DNA of 64,000 nt from assembly GCA_025062095.1 (NCBI GenBank), contig JANXAZ010000010.1:35772-99771 (forward strand), written 5' to 3'. The position numbers and the translations under genes were made by a program. The DNA is from Geminicoccaceae bacterium (GTDB lineage Bacteria > Pseudomonadota > Alphaproteobacteria > Geminicoccales > Geminicoccaceae). Shown here one piece after another: positions 19,452 to 27,581 of this stretch. The notes beneath the pieces are model-generated. The model did no database searches. It saw only the letters and a program-made list of their open reading frames with translations, and was not told the origin of the DNA. Numbering within the stretch: the first letter of the stretch is position 1; each line of letters opens with the position of its first letter.

Positions 19452-20348
19452 TCAATCGCCTCCTGCGTAGTGCTGGCGGATGGCCTCCCAAGCTTGCTCC
19501 GCGGTTTCGACGAATCGGAAGATCGCGAGGTCCTGCTCGTCGATCACTCCGTACTCGACCATGGCGTCGAAGTTGATGATGCTGCGCCAATAGGCTTCGT
19601 CGAAGAGAAGCACGGGCATCCTTCGCGCTTTCTTGGTCTGGATCAGACACAATGTTTCGAAAAGCTCGTCGAGCGTACCGTAGCCGCCGGGAAAGACCAC
19701 GAGAGCTCGCGCGCGCGTCAGAAGATGCATTTTCCGCAAAGCGAAGTAATGAAAGCGGAAGCACAGCTCCGGCGTGACCCAGGGGTTCGGTGCCTGCTCT
19801 TCGGGGAGCACGATGTTGTGCCCGACGGTCGGCGCTCCGGCCTCGCTCGCGCCGCGGTTCGCCGCCTCCATGATCCCCGGCCCGCCGCCGGTGACGATGA
19901 CGAACCGGTGCGGATTGCCCTGCTCGCTCTCGCGCGCGACGAGGGCCGCGAAACGCCGCGCCTCCTCGTAGTGGCGGGAGAGCTCTTCGAGCCGCCGGGC
20001 GACGGCGAGCCGGCGGTTGGCGTCGGCGTCGAAGGGATGGGCGCGGGCGGCCTCCTCGGCTTCCTCGCGCAGCCGGCGGGCGCGTTCGGGTTCGACGATG
20101 CGGGCGCTGCCGAAGACGACGATCGTCGATTCGATCCGATGTTGCTGCAGCGTGAGTTCGGGCTTCAACAATTCGAGTTGGAGCCGAACCGGGCGCAGCT
20201 CCTCGCGCAACAAGAAGTCGATGTCGGTGAAGGCGAGGCGGTAGCTCGGCGAGCGGGTCTGGGGGGTGTCGACGCGCGGCGGCTCGCGCAGGGCGTCTTC
20301 GCGCGCACTGGGCAGAGGCACGTGCGGTTCGGGCTCGCGCAACGCCAT
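19452..20348 (-). CDS. LOG-family (TIGR00730-type) nucleotide 5'-monophosphate phosphoribohydrolase-like protein
   Basis: A 298-residue Rossmann-fold protein. Family motifs are VTGGGPGIMEAANRG and the LOG signature PGGYGTLDELFE. Enzymes with this motif remove the ribose-phosphate from (cytokinin-type) nucleotides; the longer form seen here, with an N-terminal extension of about 100 residues, is common in alphaproteobacteria and its physiological substrate is unclear. I prefer the ATG at 20348 (GGAGAA upstream) over an in-frame TTG at 20399. It lies downstream of the phasin terminator, so it has its own promoter. Confidence 0.88.
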   Translation of the reverse strand: MALREPEPHVPLPSAREDALREPPRVDTPQTRSPSYRLAFTDIDFLLREELRPVRLQLELLKPELTLQQHRIESTIVVFGSARIVEPERARRLREEAEEAARAHPFDADANRRLAVARRLEELSRHYEEARRFAALVARESEQGNPHRFVIVTGGGPGIMEAANRGASEAGAPTVGHNIVLPEEQAPNPWVTPELCFRFHYFALRKMHLLTRARALVVFPGGYGTLDELFETLCLIQTKKARRMPVLLFDEAYWRSIINFDAMVEYGVIDEQDLAIFRFVETAEQAWEAIRQHYAGGD

Positions 20349-20443
20349 GGAGTTCTCCGGAAGCAGAAAATCGGCGTCGGGGCCGCCCTTGTCGCGCAAG
20401 CGACTCGCTCATGCAACCATCGCGCGATACTCGTGCCGGCCGA

Positions 20444-20482
20444 AAAGAACCACGGCCCCGGTGGCGTTCCACCGGGGCCGTG
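20444..20482 (-). terminator. Rho-independent terminator of the phasin gene
   Basis: A perfect 14-bp stem (20451-20464 with 20469-20482) and a 4-base loop, followed on the minus strand by GTTCTTTTC. It starts about 44 bases after the phasin stop. On the plus strand no T-run follows, so it acts in the phasin direction only. Confidence 0.92.
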
Positions 20483-20525
20483 CACTCGCCGCCGAAGCGG
20501 GGAGGGAGGTGGGGGGAGGCGTGCC

Positions 20526-20900
20526 TCAGGCGGCGAGGGTCTTGACCTCGTCGAGGTTGGCCGCGGCGCGCTTGACCAAGAGGTCGACCACCTCGGCCTG
20601 CGCCTTCATGCCGAGATCGAGGGTCTCCTTGGCGTCGGCCATGGCCTTCTCGATCACCGACTTGGCCTCTTCGACATAGTCCTTGGGCTGCTTCTTGACG
20701 TCGAAGGCCCGGAACAAGCCCTCGAACTTGCCGACCGAGTCCTTCATCATGTCCGCCTGCCGCTTGGCCACGGTCTGCCAGAAGTCGAAGACGATCTTCT
20801 GCGCCGCGATCAGGGTCTCGAGGTTCGCCTTGTTCAGGGCGATCCAGGCGTCGAGGTCGAACTTGGGGAAATTCGCCGAATTGGTCTTTGCGGCAGTCAC
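20526..20900 (-). CDS. phaP: Phasin family protein (PHA granule-associated)
   Basis: A 124-residue, almost entirely helical protein of the phasin_2 type. It contains FDLDAWIALNKANLETLIAAQ and later heptad-like stretches such as VEEAKSVIEKAMADAKETLD. Phasins coat PHB granules and control their number and size. The GTG at 20900 is chosen because GGAGGG lies immediately upstream; an in-frame ATG at 20912 has no ribosome site. It is a single-gene unit with a candidate promoter (20921-20966) and a strong terminator, consistent with high independent expression. It works with the phaC at the start of the window. Confidence 0.93.
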   Translation of the reverse strand: MTAAKTNSANFPKFDLDAWIALNKANLETLIAAQKIVFDFWQTVAKRQADMMKDSVGKFEGLFRAFDVKKQPKDYVEEAKSVIEKAMADAKETLDLGMKAQAEVVDLLVKRAAANLDEVKTLAA

Positions 20901-20920
20901 GGTACCCTCCATCGGCCGGT

Positions 20921-20966
20921 TTGCTGCGCTGCACAATTCATATCGCATCGCAGTAAGAGCCGGCAA
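20921..20966 (-). promoter_or_regulatory. Candidate phasin promoter with TGC-rich operator-like element
   Basis: On the minus strand a -35-like TTGCCG (20966-20961) and a -10-like TATGAA (20942-20937) are 18 bases apart. Directly downstream of the -10, the plus strand reads TTGCTGCGCTGCAC (20921-20934). PhaR repressors of PHA genes bind TGC/GCA-rich sites overlapping phaP promoters, so this may be a PhaR site; the match is suggestive only. Confidence 0.5.
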
Positions 20967-21034
20967 GGGAGGGGCGCGCCGCCCGGACGCGGAATGCGCG
21001 GGGATCGCCTGCGACCGGGTGCCGCAGGGGCCGC

Positions 21035-21655
21035 TCAGCCGAAACGACGGAGGGTCGGGCCCAGGCGTCCGAGCACCGCCGCCCCGGCCGCCAGGCTCCG
21101 GTGCAGGACGTCGCGCGCGCGCGCTTGACCGGGGCTGTCGTCGCGCAGCCACACCGCGAGGGTCTCGAGGGTCACGATCGTGCCCCCGATTTCCTGCAGC
21201 GCGCGCTCCGCGCCCCGTCCCGGCACCCGGGCGACGTCGAGGAAGGCGTGCACGAGCCGGGACAAAGAGAAGATCATCGGCACCCAGTGATGCGGGTGCG
21301 AGGGCCACATTTTGGCCCGGAGCATGACCCCGGTGAGCCGGCGATGGGGGGCGAGCGCCTCGAACCACCGCCACATCACGCGTTCGAGCCGCACCTTGGG
21401 ATCGCGATCGGCGAGCAGCTCCGGCGGGGTCGACCACACCGCCGCGAGCGCGCGCGCGAACCAAGCGTCGGCGATCGCGTTCGTATCCGGGAAATGCGCG
21501 GCGAGGAGCGGAAGGGGGACCTCGGCGGCCTCGGCGACGTCGGAAAGGCGCAGCTGGTCCCAGCCGAATTCCTCCGCGAGCCCGAGGGCGATATCGAGCA
21601 CCCGGTCGAGGTCGAGCGCTCGATCGCCCGCGCCTCCGCCCGACGCTTCGGCCAA
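21035..21655 (-). CDS. TetR-like helix-turn-helix protein (COQ9-like C-terminal half)
   Basis: About 206 residues. The N-terminal third reads as a TetR-type DNA-binding domain (LRLSDVAEAAEVPLPLLAAHF, near residues 33-54). The rest is helical, and the C-terminal segment ETLAVWLRDDSPGQARARD recalls COQ9-family proteins, which share the TetR fold. It follows the 3-hydroxyacyl-CoA dehydrogenase stop by 5 bases, suggesting co-transcription and perhaps control of that gene. The start is uncertain: a TTG at 21655 with only AAGG nearby. Either a regulator or a ubiquinone-related protein; regulator preferred. Confidence 0.68.
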   Translation of the reverse strand: MAEASGGGAGDRALDLDRVLDIALGLAEEFGWDQLRLSDVAEAAEVPLPLLAAHFPDTNAIADAWFARALAAVWSTPPELLADRDPKVRLERVMWRWFEALAPHRRLTGVMLRAKMWPSHPHHWVPMIFSLSRLVHAFLDVARVPGRGAERALQEIGGTIVTLETLAVWLRDDSPGQARARDVLHRSLAAGAAVLGRLGPTLRRFG

Positions 21656-21660
21656 GGCCT

Positions 21661-22761
21661 TCAGCTCGAAAGGCGACCGACGCGATCGAGCGCCGCCGGG
21701 CGCGCCAGGCCGTAGCGCTCGAGCGCCGGGCGGACGATGCGCTCGACCTCGGCCCCGCCCAGTTCGTCCATGAGCGCGCAGGGCGGCTTGGAGAAGCGCA
21801 GCGCTTCGCGCGCGCCGAGATCGATGTCGGCGGGAGCGGCCACCTCCTCGTCGAGCTCCTGGAGCACCGCCACGAACACCCCCATGCGCAGGCGGTCGCG
21901 GATGCGCGCCCGCCGCTCGGGCGGGATCTCGCCCGCTTCTCCGATCTCGAAGCTGCGATCGGCTTCCCCGACCTCGATCAGGCTGCGGGCGGGGGCGTAG
22001 AAGGGGCCGAGGGGAGCGAGGTTGCGGATGGCGTGCAGATTGATGCGCGGCTTGATGAGGTTCTGGACGCGGAAGGGGCCGGCCGCCGCGCCCACCGCCT
22101 CTTCCGCCACCGCGTCGATTTCGGCGGTGGTCGCGAGACCTTCGTCGAGGAGCCGGCAGGCCTCGTTCGTGTAGGGGCAGAAGAAGCGGTTGATGGCGAA
22201 GCCGTACGAGTCCTTGCAAGTAATGGGCTTCTTGCCGGTGGCTCGACAGAAGGCGAGGGCGGCGGCGATCGTCTCCGCCGCCGTCGCCTCGCCTCTGACC
22301 ACTTCCACGATCGGGTTGATCTGCGCCGGGCTGAAATAGTGCAGGCCGAGGAAGCGCTCGGGACGGCGCATGTGCCGGGCGAGATCGCTCACCCGCAAGC
22401 AGCTCGTGTTCGTGGCGACGAGCGCGTCTTCGGGCACGAGCCCCGAGAGCTCCTCGAACAGCCGCGCTTTCAGCGTGAAGTCTTCGAAGATCGCCTCGAT
22501 CACGAGATCGCAGGCGGCGAGCTCGGCGAGCGATCCGACCACGGCGAGGCGCGTCGCGGCCGCGGCGGCGGCTTCCGCGCTCAGCCGCCCGCGCTCGACG
22601 CTGCGGGCCCAGAACGCCTGCGCCTGGGCGACGGCGCTCTTCGCCTGTTCGGGACGAACGTCGAAGAGCCGGACGGCGATGCCGTGCTGGGCGAGGTTGG
22701 TGGCGATCCCGGTGCCCATGGTCCCGGTGCCGACGATACCGACGGTACGGATCTCGCGCAT
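21661..22761 (-). CDS. 3-hydroxyacyl-CoA (3-hydroxybutyryl-CoA) dehydrogenase
   Basis: A 366-residue NAD-dependent dehydrogenase. The nucleotide-binding glycine motif GTGTMGTG is at 11-18. The active-site region LGLHYFSPAQINPIVEVV near 138-155 carries the catalytic His, and GKKPITCKDSYGFAINRF near 178-195 the helix joining to the C-terminal dimer domain. It interconverts (S)-3-hydroxyacyl-CoA and 3-ketoacyl-CoA in beta-oxidation or butyrate metabolism. The C-terminal domain is longer than in simple Hbd enzymes (about 280-290). GGAGGAG precedes the ATG. The TetR-like gene follows directly. Confidence 0.88.
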   Translation of the reverse strand: MREIRTVGIVGTGTMGTGIATNLAQHGIAVRLFDVRPEQAKSAVAQAQAFWARSVERGRLSAEAAAAAATRLAVVGSLAELAACDLVIEAIFEDFTLKARLFEELSGLVPEDALVATNTSCLRVSDLARHMRRPERFLGLHYFSPAQINPIVEVVRGEATAAETIAAALAFCRATGKKPITCKDSYGFAINRFFCPYTNEACRLLDEGLATTAEIDAVAEEAVGAAAGPFRVQNLIKPRINLHAIRNLAPLGPFYAPARSLIEVGEADRSFEIGEAGEIPPERRARIRDRLRMGVFVAVLQELDEEVAAPADIDLGAREALRFSKPPCALMDELGGAEVERIVRPALERYGLARPAALDRVGRLSS

Positions 22762-22812
22762 GTGCCTTCTTCTCCTCCGCCTGGGGAGCGCTCGCCGTCG
22801 CGACGGACTCCG

Positions 22813-23253
22813 TCACTCGCGCAGATGTTCGGGTAGCTCGTGCACCGAGACCCAGGTGAGGTCCTTTTCGACTTCGCGGACGACTTTCTCTTTCACCTTC
22901 TCCGAGAGCAGCTCGCGCAGCTCGCCCATCATCTTGGGCGGGGCGACGAGCATCAGGCGCGCGAAGCGGCCGGCGTTGTTGGCTTCTTCGAGCTTCTCGG
23001 CGAGTTCGCGGGCGAAACGCAGCTTCTCGACCTCTTTGGGGTCGGTGGAGGGCTCCATCGCGTGGCGGTTGCCGACGTGGCTCGAATCCACGCTCCGGCC
23101 GGGGCGATCGGCCAAGAGCTCGGAACCCTTTTCCCGCCCGCGCCCGAAAAGCTCGGGCATGACGAGCTCGAGTCCGCCCACGCGCGGGTCGCCCTGGAAG
23201 ATCCGCGCCCGCGCGCCGTCGGCGACGACGACCCACATGGTTCGATTCGGCAT
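22813..23253 (-). CDS. Host-attachment-family protein (eRF1-like fold)
   Basis: A 146-residue protein that matches the family named after a protein required for attachment to host cells. Seen are the opening MWVVVADGARARIF, the central GRSVDSSHVGNRHAMEP, and FARLMLVAPPKMMGELRELL. Members are soluble and widespread in free-living proteobacteria, so the family name should not be read as evidence for host interaction. It is the last gene of a minus-strand run with the 82-residue protein (35-base gap), the universal-stress-like protein and the Lon-like protease. The context suggests a stress or protein-quality role, by inference. Confidence 0.82.
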   Translation of the reverse strand: MPNRTMWVVVADGARARIFQGDPRVGGLELVMPELFGRGREKGSELLADRPGRSVDSSHVGNRHAMEPSTDPKEVEKLRFARELAEKLEEANNAGRFARLMLVAPPKMMGELRELLSEKVKEKVVREVEKDLTWVSVHELPEHLRE

Positions 23254-23288
23254 GTCCGCACGGTCCTCGCTTCTGGTTTCCCTCGCGG

Positions 23289-23537
23289 TCAACGACGGTC
23301 GTCCTCGAACTGATCGGCGGTGAGGATGTCGTAGACCCGGGCCGCCGGTCCCTCGAGGGGAGGGGGAGCCTCCCCCAACACGTCCTGGGTTCCGCTGGCC
23401 CACAACAGCGCCTTTTCGATCTCCGCGATCGTCGCGCCGGTGGCCAGGATCCGAGCGAGCTTCTCGGGATCGTCCTCGCCGATGAGCCGGGCGATCTCGC
23501 TCAAGCTGGGACGAGTCTCGGAGACGGGTCGGGTCAT
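23289..23537 (-). CDS. Small conserved-looking protein, 82 residues
   Basis: The ATG overlaps the stop of the upstream universal-stress-like gene by four bases (ATGA), and the composition is that of a real soluble protein (Glu/Asp-rich, mixed helices: LSEIARLIGEDDPEKLARIL). No known domain recognised. Position between the stress-like protein and the host-attachment-family gene indicates membership of the same operon. Function unknown. Confidence 0.65.
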   Translation of the reverse strand: MTRPVSETRPSLSEIARLIGEDDPEKLARILATGATIAEIEKALLWASGTQDVLGEAPPPLEGPAARVYDILTADQFEDDRR

Positions 23538-24322
23538 GGCGTTTCTCGGGATGCGCTCGCGGTCCGCGCTTGTGCGTTCGATGCGCTCGCCGCCCCTTCG
23601 CCGAAGGAAGCGCGCGCGGCGCGCACCGCCGCTCGCCACGCGGGGCCGTTCTCCGCCCCTTCGACGAGCACGATCGCCGGGGACAGGGCGGCGAGCCGGG
23701 CGGAAAGGCCGGATTCGTCGGCGAGCGGGCACACCTCGACCCTCGCCGCCGGACCCAACGCGGCCTTCGCTTCCGCCGCGCGGTTCGCATCGCTCGCGAG
23801 GACCACGAGCGGCAGGCCCGCCCGCTCGGCGAGGTCGCGCGCGAGTTCGAGCCCGCCGTCGGTCCGCTCGTGGACGAGCACCAGGGGGCCGCTTCCGCGG
23901 CGGATGACCAGGACGGGGCCGGCGCGACGGGTCGGCGGCTCCTCCCAAGAAGCGGCGGCGAAGGCCAAAAGATCGCTTTCGGCGAGCATCCCCGCTTCGA
24001 GGCCTTCGGCGGTTTCGATGCGCCAGCGGACGCGGCGGGCGGCGGCGATCCGTTCGAGACGGTGCTTCGCGCGCTCGGCCATCACCCGCAGCATCAAACG
24101 CGTCTGGGAGACGTCGAATTCGAAATCGGTCGCCGCCGTGCGCGGCACGATGCGCGTGAACGGCAGGGCGGCGGACGCCATCAGCCGTTCGTCGGCGAGC
24201 AGGATCGCGACGATCTCCCGCTCCAGCCGCTCGGCCATCGCGAACGCCGCCTCGAGGGCGACGAGCGCCTCTTCCTCGGGCGGGAGCGCGACGACCAGGC
24301 GCGCGGGTTGGGCCGCGTTCAC
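23534..24322 (-). CDS. Universal stress protein-like protein
   Basis: A 262-residue protein with alpha/beta repeats resembling two degenerate UspA-like halves: the first opens LVVALPPEEEALVALEAAFAMAERL, the second VLVHERTDGGLELARDLAERAGLPLVVLA. No clear GxxG ATP-binding motif is seen, so nucleotide binding is doubtful. The GTG start overlaps the stop of the Lon-like gene (GTGA), with GGAGG 7 bases upstream. The last 25 residues are low-complexity (Ala/Ser/Arg). It is likely a partner or adaptor in the protease operon, by inference from strict coupling. Confidence 0.65.
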   Translation of the reverse strand: MNAAQPARLVVALPPEEEALVALEAAFAMAERLEREIVAILLADERLMASAALPFTRIVPRTAATDFEFDVSQTRLMLRVMAERAKHRLERIAAARRVRWRIETAEGLEAGMLAESDLLAFAAASWEEPPTRRAGPVLVIRRGSGPLVLVHERTDGGLELARDLAERAGLPLVVLASDANRAAEAKAALGPAARVEVCPLADESGLSARLAALSPAIVLVEGAENGPAWRAAVRAARASFGEGAASASNAQARTASASRETP

Positions 24323-26739
24323 CTCTCGTCCTCCCGTCTCGGCTCCGCTTCGCCTTCGCGGGCGGCGAAGGCGCGACGCTTTTCGGCCAAGGCGCGGAGC
24401 CGATCCTCGGCTCTCCGGAACACCGTGCCCTCCGGGAAGAGACCGTCGGGCCCGCGTTCGCCCGCGGGAAGACCGGTCAGGATCTCGATTCCCTCCGCGA
24501 TCGTGCGCACCGGATAGATGGCGAACAAGCCTTGGGCGACCGCGTCGCGGACCCGCTCGTGCAGCATCAGATGCCGCACATTGGCCGCGGGAATCAAGAC
24601 GCCGTGGCTGCCGTCGAGGCCGCGGGCGGCGCAGAGATCGAAAAAGCCTTCGATCTTCTCGTTCACCCCCCCGATCGCCTGGACGTTGCCGTATTGATCG
24701 ACCGAGCCCGTGACCGCGAGACTCTGTCGGATCGGCACTTCCGCGATCGCCGAGAGGAGCGCGTAGAGCTCGGTGGAGGACGCGCTGTCGCCCTCCACGC
24801 CGCCATAGGACTGCTCGAAGACGAGTGTGGCGGAGAGCGAAAGAGGAACGTCGGGCGCGAAGGTCGCCGCCAGGAAGCCAGAAAGAATGAGCACGCCTTT
24901 GGAGTGGATCGGCCCTCCGAGCTTCACTTCGCGCTCGATGTCGATGACCTGGCCGCCACCCATGCGCACCCGTGCGGTGATCCGCGAGGGGCGGCCGAAG
25001 ACCAGATCGCCGAGTTGGATCACCGAAAGGCCGTTGACCTGGCCGATCGCGCTGCCGCTCGTCGCGATCTGGATCGTGCCGGCGGTGATCTCCTCGAGCA
25101 CGCGTTCCCGCAGCCGGCCGACCCGGCGATCGCGGGCATCGAGCGCGCGACGCACCGCCCCGTGGTCGATGACCGGGGCGGAGCCGGCCTGGAAATGGGC
25201 CTCGCGCAGGACATCGGCGAGATGCTCGACCTCGCTCGAGAGCTTCTCGCGGTCCTCGGCGCGCCGCGCGGCGTGCTCGAGCAGCCGCGCCACGCCGCAC
25301 GCGCGCACCGGCTTGAGCCCTTCGCGTCGCACGATGGTGGCCACCAGCCGCGAAAACAGCGAGACCTTGTCGCCGTCGCGGGGCACCCGCTCGTCGAAAT
25401 CGGCGGGAATCTTGAAGAGCCGACCGAACTCGGGGTCGAGTTCGACGAGAAGATAATAGAGCAGCCGCTCGCCCAGGAGGACGACTTTGAGATCCAGGGG
25501 CGCGGGCTCCGGCTCGAGGGTCTGCGTCCCCAGCACGCCCAACGCCGCGAGCGGCGATTCGATGCGGATCTCGCGCGTCGTCAGCGCGCGCTTGAGAGCC
25601 TCGTAGGCGAGCGGCCGGGTGAGGAGCTTGCGCGCGTCGAGCACGAGATAGCCGCCGTTGGCGCGGTGCAGGGCACCGGCGCGGATCATGAGGAAGTCGG
25701 TGACGAGCGCGCCCATCTCGGCGCGGTGCTCGATCCGCCCCACGAGCCGTTCGAAGCTCGGATCGTCCTCCTGGATCACCGGGGCGCAGCCGCGTCCCGT
25801 GTTGTCGACGATGAGATTGACGCGGTAGCGGCGGAACAACGGATGGCCGTCCTCGAGCGCGAGCGCCGCCGGCGAGGCCTGTTCGGGCAACTGCAGGAAG
25901 GCTTCGACGTGCTCGATGATGTCCTTGCGCGCCGCTTCCAAAAAATTCAGGACATCCGGAAGATCGACATAATTGGGTCTGATCGTCTCGAACAGATAGT
26001 TGACGGCGAAGGCTGCCGTTTCGTCGTTGAGCGCCTTGATCTTCTCCCGCGTCTCCTTCATCCAGCGCGGGGCGTTGGCGAGCGCGTCGCGGAGCTTTTT
26101 CTGGAGGTTCTCGACCGTCTGCTCGATCTGCCGGCGGATCGAATCGGGAAGCGCCTGGAAGATCTCCGGGGTGACGATCCGTCCGTCGGCGACGGGCGCG
26201 AAGGCGAAGCCCATGGGCGAGCGGATGAGCGCCACGCTGTGGCGTTTGGCTTCCTCTTCGACCTCCGCGATCGCCCGCTCCTGACGCTCCTTGAGCTCCT
26301 CCTCGATCACCTGGCGGCGGGTGCGGTATTCTTCGTTCTCGAAGGCGTTGCGCAGCGCCGGCAACAAGTCGGTGAGCAGCCGGCGCATGTCGGCCTCGAG
26401 CCGCGGGCCGCGGCCGGCGGGCAGGCGCAAGAGCCGCGGCGCGCGCGGATCGCGGAAGTTCGTGACGTAACAATAATCGAAGGGGGGCGGCTCGCCCGCC
26501 GCCCGTGCCTCGAGGATCCGGCGCACGGTGGTGTGCTTGCCGATCCCTTCCGGGCCGAGGGCGTAGACGTTGTACCCGGGCCTGCGGTTCGCGAGCGCGT
26601 AATGCAGAGCTTCGCGGGCGCGATCCTGCCCGATCGTGTCTTCGAGATCGGGCAGCTCGTCGGTCGTCTCGAAGCCCAGGTCCTCGGGCCGGCAGCGCCA
26701 GGCGAGGGCCTCGGGCGGAAGCGGTTGCGGCGAGGCCAA
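24319..26739 (-). CDS. Lon-like AAA ATPase/protease (S16 family, LonB/LonC-like)
   Basis: An 806-residue ATP-dependent protease of the Lon-related (YcbZ/LonC-like) group. An AAA N-terminal part holds a Walker-A-like GPEGIGKH at 62-69, where His replaces the usual Ser/Thr. A charged coiled-coil insertion spans about 145-240. The C-terminal S16 domain has the Ser-Lys dyad at Ser652 (EGDSASSTE) and Lys695 (GGVNEKIEG), 43 residues apart as in E. coli Lon. The start is a TTG at 26739 with GGGAG 8 bases upstream. First gene of the operon continuing with the universal-stress-like, 82-residue and host-attachment-family genes. Confidence 0.9.
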   Translation of the reverse strand: MASPQPLPPEALAWRCRPEDLGFETTDELPDLEDTIGQDRAREALHYALANRRPGYNVYALGPEGIGKHTTVRRILEARAAGEPPPFDYCYVTNFRDPRAPRLLRLPAGRGPRLEADMRRLLTDLLPALRNAFENEEYRTRRQVIEEELKERQERAIAEVEEEAKRHSVALIRSPMGFAFAPVADGRIVTPEIFQALPDSIRRQIEQTVENLQKKLRDALANAPRWMKETREKIKALNDETAAFAVNYLFETIRPNYVDLPDVLNFLEAARKDIIEHVEAFLQLPEQASPAALALEDGHPLFRRYRVNLIVDNTGRGCAPVIQEDDPSFERLVGRIEHRAEMGALVTDFLMIRAGALHRANGGYLVLDARKLLTRPLAYEALKRALTTREIRIESPLAALGVLGTQTLEPEPAPLDLKVVLLGERLLYYLLVELDPEFGRLFKIPADFDERVPRDGDKVSLFSRLVATIVRREGLKPVRACGVARLLEHAARRAEDREKLSSEVEHLADVLREAHFQAGSAPVIDHGAVRRALDARDRRVGRLRERVLEEITAGTIQIATSGSAIGQVNGLSVIQLGDLVFGRPSRITARVRMGGGQVIDIEREVKLGGPIHSKGVLILSGFLAATFAPDVPLSLSATLVFEQSYGGVEGDSASSTELYALLSAIAEVPIRQSLAVTGSVDQYGNVQAIGGVNEKIEGFFDLCAARGLDGSHGVLIPAANVRHLMLHERVRDAVAQGLFAIYPVRTIAEGIEILTGLPAGERGPDGLFPEGTVFRRAEDRLRALAEKRRAFAAREGEAEPRREDER

Positions 26740-26785
26740 GAGATGAGCTCCCGAGCCGGAGTTGTCGCGATCGCGCGCGGGCGAC

Positions 26786-27559
26786 CTAGCCGACCGGAAG
26801 GGGCCGCGTGAAGAGGCGACCGAAGCGCGCGAGCCGGTCCTCGATGCCGGCGAGCCGGAGCGCGTGCCAGGCCATGGCGTGGTTGGAAGAGGTCACGGGC
26901 TTGTCGAGCCGGTCTTCGAGCGCACAGAGCCCGGCGACGAGCCTCAGGCTCGTGCAGGACACGAAGACGGCTTCCGCGCGCCGATCGCGCCCGAGCTCGA
27001 GCACCGCCGCTTCGATCGAGGCGGGATCGATCCGCGCCACCTTGCCGTCGTCCTCTTCTTCGAAGCTGCCGAAGACCGGGATCTCGAGCCCGCGCGCCTC
27101 GAGGTAGCGGCGGACGACCTCGTTGACCGCGCGCGAATACGGGGTGAGCACCGCCAGCCGGCGGACGCCCAGGGCGCGGAAGGCGGCGAGCGCCCCGCCG
27201 ATGGGCGTGGTCACCGGCACCCCCGGCCGCACCTCGTGCACGCGCGCGGCGATGCGCTCTTCCCCGAGTACCACCGCCCCCGAGGTGCAGCCGAAGGCGA
27301 TCACCGAGAGCGGCAGCACCGGCACGAGCACCCGCACCGCGGCCGGGATGTCCTTTTCGAGCGCGGCGAGCGTCTCGGGGGTGACGCGCACCTCGTTCCA
27401 CATCCGGCTCTCGTAAAGCGCCACGCCTTCGAGCCCGGCGAAGATGTGGCGCCATTCGTGCTCGATCGTCTGGTCGGTGGCGAGCACGACGAGCCCGATG
27501 CGCGCTCGCGCCCCGATTCCCTCGTCGAGTCGAAACTCGAGTCCGCCGCGGTAATCCAT
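26786..27559 (-). CDS. Asp/Glu racemase-superfamily protein (maleate isomerase/arylmalonate decarboxylase-like)
   Basis: A 257-residue protein with the two catalytic-type cysteines of the superfamily, in IAFGCTSGA (near residue 90) and VFVSCTSLR (near 200). The pattern fits maleate isomerases, arylmalonate decarboxylases and the ectoine-utilisation EutA branch rather than glutamate racemase. It lies 22 bases after dadA and closes a five-gene minus-strand run of D-amino-acid-type genes, so it may racemise or isomerise an amino or dicarboxylic acid there. Exact reaction unknown. Confidence 0.8.
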   Translation of the reverse strand: MDYRGGLEFRLDEGIGARARIGLVVLATDQTIEHEWRHIFAGLEGVALYESRMWNEVRVTPETLAALEKDIPAAVRVLVPVLPLSVIAFGCTSGAVVLGEERIAARVHEVRPGVPVTTPIGGALAAFRALGVRRLAVLTPYSRAVNEVVRRYLEARGLEIPVFGSFEEEDDGKVARIDPASIEAAVLELGRDRRAEAVFVSCTSLRLVAGLCALEDRLDKPVTSSNHAMAWHALRLAGIEDRLARFGRLFTRPLPVG

Positions 27560-27581
27560 GGTCGTCGCCTCGCACGCGCCC

